Of a stretch of DNA of 64,000 bases, positions 58,096 through 64,000 are shown piece by piece (the stretch's first letter is position 1; each line of letters begins with the position of its first letter). Source of the DNA: Paraliobacillus sp. PM-2. Its GTDB lineage: Bacteria > Bacillota > Bacilli > Bacillales > Amphibacillaceae. The notes beneath the pieces are model-generated. The model searched no databases. It saw nothing but the letters and a program-made list of their open reading frames with translations, and was not told where the DNA came from. The stretch lies in assembly GCF_001368815.1 (NCBI RefSeq), contig NZ_CTEI01000001.1:1240001-1304000 (forward strand). The letters run 5' to 3'. The position numbers and the translations under genes are program-made.

Positions 58096-58479
58096 ATGCG
58101 TTATTTAACAGACTCTGAATATGCACTTGGATCTCGATTTCTTTTTCTATCAATGGCTATTACCGTTATTCAAAAAGATTTGATTTCTTTTGAAAAAGAA
58201 TCCAACATAAAAATTAAAGAACCTTATACAGAGTTGTTAAAGATAATGGAGAATCGAGCATTGTCAGAACGACAACAGCTTAAAAAATATATGGCAAAGC
58301 AAAAGGTACAAGTAGTAAGCTTAGACAAGACAGAAACCTTTTCTTCTTATATATATATTTGTCAAGGCAGAGAGGAGAAGCGAAGTTATTTTAATCCTAC
58401 CATTCGGAAAAAAGTAGAGAAGATTATCCGTGAGTTAATGACACATGCTTTGTCTTATTTTGAGCAACCATCAAAGTAA
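58096..58479 (+). CDS. yhjD: YhjD family protein
   Basis: A 127-residue mostly helical protein (RYLTDSEYALGSRFLFLSMAITVIQKD, with a hydrophobic stretch near residues 12-25; basic C-terminal half). The function is unknown. I assign it to YhjD because it is next to yhjE and comK, as in B. subtilis, and the N-terminus fits. AGGAGGA precedes the ATG. The LexA-type box is upstream. Confidence 0.75.
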   Translation: MRYLTDSEYALGSRFLFLSMAITVIQKDLISFEKESNIKIKEPYTELLKIMENRALSERQQLKKYMAKQKVQVVSLDKTETFSSYIYICQGREEKRSYFNPTIRKKVEKIIRELMTHALSYFEQPSK

Positions 58480-58512
58480 ACAGAGCCCGCAAGGACTCTG
58501 TTTACTTTTATT
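58475..58512. terminator. bidirectional terminator between yhjD and comK
   Basis: GTAAACAGAG and CTCTGTTTAC pair around a GC-rich loop CCCGCAAGGA, followed by TTTTATTATT. It overlaps the yhjD stop. Confidence 0.8.
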
Positions 58513-58533
58513 ATTACAAATTATGTCCTTCCA

Positions 58534-59076
58534 TTACGTGCAGATATGATGGTAATGATCATCATCATCTTTTCTGTAATATCTTATAGATTTTTTTTTG
58601 AAATGGATTCTTTCTTCTAAGAGGTAACGAAATTGAGCAGTTCGTTGAAGTTGATTTACCATAGAACCATAAGAGACATCTAAAGTGATGGAACTTCCAT
58701 TTTTAAATATAAATTCGGTTCTATTTTCAGGTGCCTCGTGAACACAATTTACATAGGAGTGAGAAATCCAAGAGCAAAATGGGTGTTGCGGGGAAACTGT
58801 TGGGAAAAAGTACATTCCACATAATGGATTGATTGAAATAGGTACTTTATGTTTGGCATTTAAAATCTTACGAGCACTTTCTTGCCTTCCTTGTAAAGTA
58901 CTTCCAAAATACTGACAGGCAAAATCAATTAAACTAATAGGAGATTGTTTTACATAATTGATAGCTCCATTGCTCTCAATCACTTGGGATATATAGTTAC
59001 CATCCACTTTTTCGGCAATAATAGCTACAGTTATGGGGTTTATTTCATATTCCTTTTTTATTTTGTTTTCTTTCAT
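58534..59076 (-). CDS. comK: competence transcription factor ComK
   Basis: ComK activates the DNA-uptake genes. The 180-residue protein matches B. subtilis ComK through the body: YEINPITVAIIAEKVDGNY, LIDFACQYFGSTLQGRQESA, FFPTVSPQHPFCSWISHSYV, and SYGSMVNQLQRTAQFR. The C-terminus differs, ending in an Asp/His-rich DDDDHYHHICT instead of the longer ComK tail. AAGGAG precedes the ATG. Its neighbours yhjD and yhjE agree with B. subtilis. It may act with Med (34052-35008). I did not find a clear ComK box (AAAAN5TTTT) upstream. Confidence 0.9.
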   Translation of the reverse strand: MKENKIKKEYEINPITVAIIAEKVDGNYISQVIESNGAINYVKQSPISLIDFACQYFGSTLQGRQESARKILNAKHKVPISINPLCGMYFFPTVSPQHPFCSWISHSYVNCVHEAPENRTEFIFKNGSSITLDVSYGSMVNQLQRTAQFRYLLEERIHFKKKSIRYYRKDDDDHYHHICT

Positions 59077-59274
59077 AAAATCAGCTCCTTATTTCATTAT
59101 TGTTTTTTAAAATTATCAAATACCCAAAACATGTATATAATATACTATAAGTTTGTAAAAAATGGTACTATTATGGAGATTTGTACCTAAAATTGTCACA
59201 TTTATATTTTGTTACCGTTTTTTTGTTATACTATGGATAGAATGAAATATAGTAAAAAAGGGGGGAACCATGTA

Positions 59275-59745
59275 ATGTGGAATCCTTTTAAAAAAACAAA
59301 TAAAAAGGAAACGGCGAATAAAAAACAGGAATATTCAACGATTGATATTTCTTTAGAAGACTTAAAGCATGCCATCCACGAATATGGTATGCAACTTCCA
59401 GACGAAATTCCATTGAGTGTGCTAGTTAAAGATGATTTGACCATTGACTACAAACTACTTGCTCCCATTTTAAAAGGTATACCAAATAAAACATATTATA
59501 TGTCTCGAGAAACATATGAAATCTTTGAAGAAAAAGATAAACAACTTGCGATTGACTATGATAATGTTCAACGTGCAGTTGATAGTTATATGCAACAAAC
59601 AAAAGAGCTCCCCATTATACATGGGGATCCCTTTAAGCGAGTAAGTTATCATAAATTAGAAAAATTAAATTTATTAAATTATCGCCCTCATCGAGAATTT
59701 TATATTACAAATGAAGAACATCTAATTACCAATCAACGCCCTTAA
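59275..59745 (+). CDS. DUF3939-like hypothetical protein
   Basis: A 156-residue soluble protein: a basic start MWNPFKKTNKKETANKKQEY, then STIDISLEDLKHAIHEYG, LKGIPNKTYYMSRETYEIFE and a C-terminal REFYITNEEHLI. I think it belongs to DUF3939, function unknown. The ATG at 59275 follows GGGGGG at nine bases; an in-frame upstream extension is not needed. It is divergent from comK, with about 200 bases between. Confidence 0.6.
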   Translation: MWNPFKKTNKKETANKKQEYSTIDISLEDLKHAIHEYGMQLPDEIPLSVLVKDDLTIDYKLLAPILKGIPNKTYYMSRETYEIFEEKDKQLAIDYDNVQRAVDSYMQQTKELPIIHGDPFKRVSYHKLEKLNLLNYRPHREFYITNEEHLITNQRP

Positions 59746-59769
59746 AGTATTATTGAAACATAACATTAA

Positions 59770-59818
59770 CGCCTTACTTACTCAGTTTAGCCTTTTAAGT
59801 AATCGAGTAAGTAAGGCG
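59770..59818. repeat. hairpin between convergent genes
   Basis: CGCCTTACTTACTC (59770-59783) pairs perfectly with GAGTAAGTAAGGCG (59805-59818). No U-tract follows on either strand, so it is a weak terminator candidate or an RNA-stabilising stem. Confidence 0.6.
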
Positions 59819-59866
59819 CGAAGGAACCATGTATTCAAACTGCCATATTATCTTCAAATCAGCCGC

Positions 59867-61039
59867 TTATTCATTCATAGCACGCTTTATTCTTTCGATA
59901 CGATCAAGCATTGGCGGATGACTATATCGCATCCATTTTACAAAATCTAAAGGTTCGATATCACTTTTTGATTGGACTGCAATACGCTTATATCCATCTA
60001 AAGCAGGTTCTAAATCTTCTGTATGTTCAATCGCATACTGATCAGCTTGTTTTTCCATCTGACGAGAAACAAACAAAGACATTGGTTCTCCAATAGTTAC
60101 AAAAATCAGGACAATAAACAATAAAATTGGTATGGCTTGAATATCACTTAACTTATAATAAGGGTACTTCTTTTTCATAATCCAGTGATAGCAACGAGCA
60201 ATAAAAAAAAGTAATAGCAAAGTAAACAGAATATATCCAGTTAATCCGATATACACGTGATGCATCGTATAATGACCAATTTCATGTGCTAGAATAAATA
60301 ATATTTCATTCTGGTTAAGTTCATTCAAAGTAGTATCCCACAACACAATTCTTGCATTTCCAAAAATCCCAGTAACATAAGCATTAAACGTTGAAACTTT
60401 TTCACTCATATCCACTGCTAAAATGGTCGGATCTATTAATCCAGCATCCTCTGTTAATTGCTCAATAGCTGTTCGCAATGCTCCTTCTTGTAAAGGAGAA
60501 AAATCTTGATATAGAGGGTCAATTAAAACTGGTTGCACATAAACAACGATAATAGCAATAGGAAGAATAAACAACCACAAAACAAAATACCATTTGTTCG
60601 TCCACCTTTTAATCACTAAACGAAAAACAAGGAGCAAAATCGTGAGAATAAAGCCTAGAAAAGCAAAATCTAAGGTTTGATCTTGGAACCAACTCAGAAG
60701 GGATTCATGACTAGTTCCTGCACGATGAGTAACAATAAACCAGACAATATCAAAAAGAATTTGTGATAATTCATAACAAAATAAAAGTAAATAACTCACA
60801 ATAATGGTCTCTGACCAAAAATTGTGTAAATGAAATTTTATTTTCCACGCTTTAATCCAATTATTTTTTATACATAAAAAAAGAAGCAAGAAAGGAATTG
60901 GAAGTTTACTAAAATAAATGGCATGTGCAATTGCCGCATAATTAGAATCATCAAATGAAACGAGAGGATATGCAAAGATAAAATAGCTAAACACTAAACC
61001 TACATATAATAAATAAAAGAATATCACTTTTTTGTTCAT
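59867..61039 (-). CDS. yhfN: membrane-bound M48 family metalloprotease, YhfN-like
   Basis: A 390-residue integral-membrane zinc protease of the Ste24/HtpX class, with about six or seven membrane segments. The zinc motif is ILAHEIGHYTMHH (HEIGH, about residue 251) and a third ligand probably lies in the region of EKQADQYAIE. STFNAYVTGIFGNARIVLWDT precedes it, typical of CAAX-prenyl-type relatives. The ATG at 61039 follows AGGAGCG. It is close to lplJ and yhfI, as in B. subtilis. Confidence 0.85.
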   Translation of the reverse strand: MNKKVIFFYLLYVGLVFSYFIFAYPLVSFDDSNYAAIAHAIYFSKLPIPFLLLFLCIKNNWIKAWKIKFHLHNFWSETIIVSYLLLFCYELSQILFDIVWFIVTHRAGTSHESLLSWFQDQTLDFAFLGFILTILLLVFRLVIKRWTNKWYFVLWLFILPIAIIVVYVQPVLIDPLYQDFSPLQEGALRTAIEQLTEDAGLIDPTILAVDMSEKVSTFNAYVTGIFGNARIVLWDTTLNELNQNEILFILAHEIGHYTMHHVYIGLTGYILFTLLLLFFIARCYHWIMKKKYPYYKLSDIQAIPILLFIVLIFVTIGEPMSLFVSRQMEKQADQYAIEHTEDLEPALDGYKRIAVQSKSDIEPLDFVKWMRYSHPPMLDRIERIKRAMNE

Positions 61040-61080
61040 TGTCTTCGCTCCTATGGAAAACAAATTAATTTAGACGAAAT

Positions 61081-61107
61081 AGAGAGTTGCCTAAAAAGAC
61101 AACTCCT
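61081..61107 (-). terminator. weak terminator after lplJ
   Basis: Minus strand GAGTTG and CAACTC pair around a TCTTTTTAGG loop; only a short stem and no long U-tract, so the call is tentative. Confidence 0.35.
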
Positions 61108-61136
61108 AGTAGTTATACCATCTGTATAAAGTGAGC

Positions 61137-62132
61137 TTAATAAATTAAACCTATAAATTGTTCCTTTGTGATCTTCCCTAAATAATGTGGCACATCTACA
61201 TTCACTAACGCTTCCTCTAACGCTTGGCGTTGATATTTTGCACCAACTAAGCTCTCCTCTATGACATTAACGTCTCCAATGCCAAAAAAGTCACCATAAA
61301 TTTTACAATTGTTAATGGTACCTTTTGTAACATCTAATCGTACATCAACTAAACCAGAATCAAATTTATGTGATTTCTGAATATCAAATGCAGGTGATTT
61401 CCCGTAATTCCAATCCCACTGTTGATAACGTTCTTCGGATAATTGATGGATCTTTCCCCAATCTTCTTCTGTCAGCTCATATCGAGGGACATCATTAATA
61501 TCTTCTACATTAAAAATATATTTTAGAATATGTTCTTTAAACGCATCCATTGATAATTTTCGTTCCATAAATTCAGAAATATTAGCCACACGACTACGAA
61601 TAGATTTAATACCTTTCGATTTAATTTTTTCAGCATTTACGTTTAATGCTGAAACAACATGTTCAATTTCAGAATCGTACATCAATGTTCCATGGCTGAA
61701 CATACGACCACGCGTCGTGAACTGCGCATTTCCAGAAATTTTTCTACCGTCTGCCACCAAATCGTTACGCCCTTTTAATTCAGCAGGTACACCTAATTTT
61801 TGAAGTGCTTCTACAACAGGTTGCGTAAATTTAGCAAAATTATGAAAGCTATCTCCATCATCTCTCGTAATAAAACTAAAATTTAAATTCCCTTCATCAT
61901 GGTAAACCGCACCACCACCAGAAAGACGACGGACGACTTTAATGCCTTGATCTTCAACATATTTTGTATTGATTTCTTCAATCGTATTTTGATTTTTCCC
62001 AATAATAATGGAAGGCTGATTAATATAAAACAGTAAATATGTATCTTCTTCCCCAAAATTTTTAAGCACATATTCTTCAATGGCTAAATTAATTTGCGGA
62101 TCTGTAATTCCTTGATTATCAATAAACTTCAT
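61137..62132 (-). CDS. lplJ: lipoate-protein ligase LplJ
   Basis: LplJ adenylates lipoate or octanoate and attaches it to lipoyl-domain proteins. The 331 residues include VVRRLSGGGAVYHDEGNLNFSF, the substrate loop near GRNDLVADGRKISGNAQ (catalytic lysine), and a C-terminal accessory domain (FDIQKSHKFDSGLVDVRLDV). Length is normal. AAAGGAGG precedes the ATG. The nearby yhfI gene is also next to lplJ (yhfJ) in B. subtilis. Confidence 0.95.
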   Translation of the reverse strand: MKFIDNQGITDPQINLAIEEYVLKNFGEEDTYLLFYINQPSIIIGKNQNTIEEINTKYVEDQGIKVVRRLSGGGAVYHDEGNLNFSFITRDDGDSFHNFAKFTQPVVEALQKLGVPAELKGRNDLVADGRKISGNAQFTTRGRMFSHGTLMYDSEIEHVVSALNVNAEKIKSKGIKSIRSRVANISEFMERKLSMDAFKEHILKYIFNVEDINDVPRYELTEEDWGKIHQLSEERYQQWDWNYGKSPAFDIQKSHKFDSGLVDVRLDVTKGTINNCKIYGDFFGIGDVNVIEESLVGAKYQRQALEEALVNVDVPHYLGKITKEQFIGLIY

Positions 62133-62228
62133 TAATCCGATAAACCTCCTTTAGATTATATTAGTACAAGTGTAAAACAAACAATGGAGAAAGGCAATTT
62201 CTAAACAATAAAGTTTGTTAATAATATG

Positions 62229-62969
62229 TTAAGAGGAAGAAGGTTGCCATTGAAATCCAGACTCAGCTAAGTTTATTTTGCCTTGGTACACACTTGCTGC
62301 TTCTTTTTTTAATTGTTTCCTGTCACCAAAATGAGGATGATGACTTAATAATAAATGGCTAACACATGCCTTTTTTGCTATTATCGCAGATTCTTCACTT
62401 GTCATATGTCCTGCTCCTGTTGCATTCTGTCCTTTATAAAAACTACAATCTGTAATAAACAAATCAGCATTTTTGGCAAACGGAATAAAAGTATCTTGAT
62501 AACTTGAATCTGCGGTATAAACAACTGTAGATTCTCCATCCGTAATACGCATTGCATAACATGGTACCGGGTGTTTTGTTCTTAAAAAGGTAATAGTTAA
62601 TGGCCCAATATCCACTCTTTCATTAGGAAAATAAGCCATCCCTTTTGTTGCTTGATGGTTAAGTTTAGCAAATGCCTTTTCATCTTCACAATGCCCATAT
62701 ATCGGTAGCACTTTTTTTGTATGATGAATCGCATTTTGAACAAGAAAATGGTATTGTAGCACACCAAGATCTGCAATATGGTCTTGATGATAGTGTGAAA
62801 CAAATACAGCATCTAAGTCCATAACTGTTGTATACTTCGGCAATTGTGCCAATGCCCCACTACCACAGTCTAATAATAGCTGATATCCATCCTTTTCAAG
62901 TAGATAACAAGAGGTTGCACTATCAACCTCAGGATATGCTCCCCAAAAACCAACAACAGTAAGCTTCAT
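62229..62969 (-). CDS. yhfI: metallo-beta-lactamase fold hydrolase YhfI
   Basis: A 246-residue MBL-fold protein with the metal motif VSHYHQDHIADLGV (HxHxDH), SCYLLEKDGYQLLLDCGSGAL upstream, ADLFITDCSFYKG and LLSHHPHFGD downstream. It resembles RNase Z-like or phosphodiesterase-type MBL proteins; the substrate is unknown. GAGGTG precedes the ATG. It follows hemY by 43 bases. Confidence 0.9.
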   Translation of the reverse strand: MKLTVVGFWGAYPEVDSATSCYLLEKDGYQLLLDCGSGALAQLPKYTTVMDLDAVFVSHYHQDHIADLGVLQYHFLVQNAIHHTKKVLPIYGHCEDEKAFAKLNHQATKGMAYFPNERVDIGPLTITFLRTKHPVPCYAMRITDGESTVVYTADSSYQDTFIPFAKNADLFITDCSFYKGQNATGAGHMTSEESAIIAKKACVSHLLLSHHPHFGDRKQLKKEAASVYQGKINLAESGFQWQPSSS

Positions 62970-63012
62970 CTATTCACCTCATTTTAGATGTCCCCTATAG
63001 ATCACGAGTTAT

Positions 63013-64000
63013 CTAACATTGTAAATAACGCAATATATCTTCCATTGCTTGCTCTCCTTGACTTATACAATCTGGAATACCAATTCCTTTGTAGGAGTTA
63101 CCTGCAACAAATACGCCAGGTAACTGCTCTGCCATTGCTCGAGATAATTGATCAAGACGTTGTAAGTGGCCCACTTCATATTGTGGCATCGCCTTTTCCC
63201 ATCGTGTCACAACATAAAACTCAGGTTGATCAGTGATACCCATGATTTTCTTTAAATCATTTATAGCAATAGAAGCAATTTCTTCATCACTTAACTGAAC
63301 TACCTCTTCGTCTCCTGGCCTTCCAACATAACATCGTAATAATGCTTTGTTTTCAGGCGTGGTCTCAGGCCATTTTTTATGTGTCCATGTACAAGCAGTA
63401 ATACGATAATCACTATTACGTGACACAACAAATCCTGTTCCATCTATATCTTGTGGAATAGCTCCTCGATCAAATGCCATCGCAATGTTAGCAACAGAGG
63501 TTGCTTTAATTTCTCCAAAATCATCCCAAAAATCAAATTGATTAAACATACACTTTGCTTGAGAAACAGATGTAGTCAATGCTAAGCTATGTGCAGCTTG
63601 AACCTCACCATTATCTAATAAAAGATGATAGTTGGTTTCTTCCTTTTCAATTTGCTTTACTTTAGTAGATGACATAACCTGTACAATAGATGGATCAAAA
63701 TGCTTTTCAATTTGTTCGACAAGTGATTGTAATCCATGCTTTAAAGAATAAAATTTACTAGTCTTTTTCGTAGTTTGCTTCCATCTATCTCCTATTGTCT
63801 GACGCGCACCTTTTATTAAACTTCGGTGTGATTGCTCCATATTATAAAATTGTGGGAAAGTAGCCATAAGGCTTAGCTTATCAATATTACCAGCATAAAT
63901 ACCAGACAATAGCGGTTCAATTAAATTTTCTAATAGTTCGTCACCTAAATGATAGCGAAAAAATTCACCTACCGATTGATCGGCCTTAGGTTCTTTCTTT
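63013..64000 (-). CDS. hemY: coproporphyrinogen III oxidase (HemY/CgoX), C-terminal part
   Basis: HemY/CgoX oxidises coproporphyrinogen III to coproporphyrin III in the Gram-positive haem pathway. About 329 codons are present; the N-terminal FAD loop lies beyond the right edge. Visible blocks are GEFFRYHLGDELLENLIEP, SGIYAGNIDKLSLMATFP, TWTHKKWP, RWEKAMPQYEVGHLQRL and the FAD-binding GVFVAGNSYKGIGIPDCI. It ends CLQ-like with ILRYLQC. The frame is open to the edge; hemE and hemH would be expected upstream, to the right. Confidence 0.93.
   Translation of the reverse strand, partial: KKEPKADQSVGEFFRYHLGDELLENLIEPLLSGIYAGNIDKLSLMATFPQFYNMEQSHRSLIKGARQTIGDRWKQTTKKTSKFYSLKHGLQSLVEQIEKHFDPSIVQVMSSTKVKQIEKEETNYHLLLDNGEVQAAHSLALTTSVSQAKCMFNQFDFWDDFGEIKATSVANIAMAFDRGAIPQDIDGTGFVVSRNSDYRITACTWTHKKWPETTPENKALLRCYVGRPGDEEVVQLSDEEIASIAINDLKKIMGITDQPEFYVVTRWEKAMPQYEVGHLQRLDQLSRAMAEQLPGVFVAGNSYKGIGIPDCISQGEQAMEDILRYLQC

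Noticed and set aside
59077-59274. ComK boxes (AAAAN5TTTT) upstream of comK
   Set aside because: Several A- and T-runs exist, but none with the required spacing; the region is simply AT-rich.

Overview
The window is AT-rich chromosomal DNA of an endospore-forming, low-GC Gram-positive bacterium of the family Bacillaceae. The spore genes (bofC, safA, spo0B, gerP), the Bacillus-type regulators (Spx, ComK, Fnr, NiaR) and the gene order all point there. Several blocks follow Bacillus subtilis order: queA-ruvBA-bofC; safA-nadACB-nifS-niaR-pheA-pheB-obg-spo0B; spx-yjbC-oppFDCBA-trpS-yjbA; fabF-fabH-med-yjaV; yitW-yitV-yitU; yisL-gerP-addAB. Joins between blocks that are distant in B. subtilis suggest a halophilic or alkaliphilic genus such as Gracilibacillus, Oceanobacillus or Virgibacillus. 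That genus-level guess is inference.

Layout. 0-5.3 kb: queA (cut by the window edge), ruvBA, bofC, a YebC regulator and nadE. 5.3-12.8 kb: spore genes ysxE and safA, then the de novo NAD operon nadB-nadC-nadA, divergent from nifS-niaR. 12.9-19.5 kb: an orphan GerAB-like germination permease, a composite palindromic repeat, pheA-pheB-obg-spo0B, and an intact ISL3-type insertion sequence lying where rplU-ysxB-rpmA would normally be. 19.6-31.2 kb: spx, yjbC, a secreted glycosidase-like protein, the oligopeptide permease operon, T-box-controlled trpS and yjbA. 31.2-36.5 kb: fabF and fabH behind a FapR-type operator, med, yjaV, and small membrane or coat-like genes. 36.6-47.3 kb: uppP, two tandem Crp/Fnr regulators (the first with an Fe-S cysteine motif), the yit genes, a REC-GGDEF-REC protein, an Nfu_N protein, DegV and an SDR. 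47.6-57.7 kb: gerPABCDEF, then addB-addA and a TVP38 membrane protein. 57.7-64 kb: a dispersed repeat, yhjD behind a LexA-type box, comK, a membrane M48 protease, lplJ, yhfI and the C-terminal part of hemY/cgoX.

How the genes work together. Six proteins cover NAD synthesis and its control: NadB and NadA make quinolinate, NadC converts it, NadE finishes NAD, NifS serves the NadA cluster and NiaR represses. Spore development and germination are covered by Spo0B, BofC, SafA, YsxE, GerAB-like and GerP. RuvAB and AddAB handle recombinational repair, and two LexA-type boxes hint at SOS control. FabF and FabH start and extend fatty acids. ComK and Med suggest a competence pathway.

Most of the window is ordinary chromosomal backbone. 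I did not find a CRISPR array, prophage, defence island, rRNA or tRNA gene. The most unusual observations are an apparent AUA start codon in nadB, a family of modular palindromic repeats (one copy inside the IS, touching the transposase stop), a degenerate Walker A motif in AddB, and a REC-GGDEF-REC protein with one altered acidic-pocket residue.
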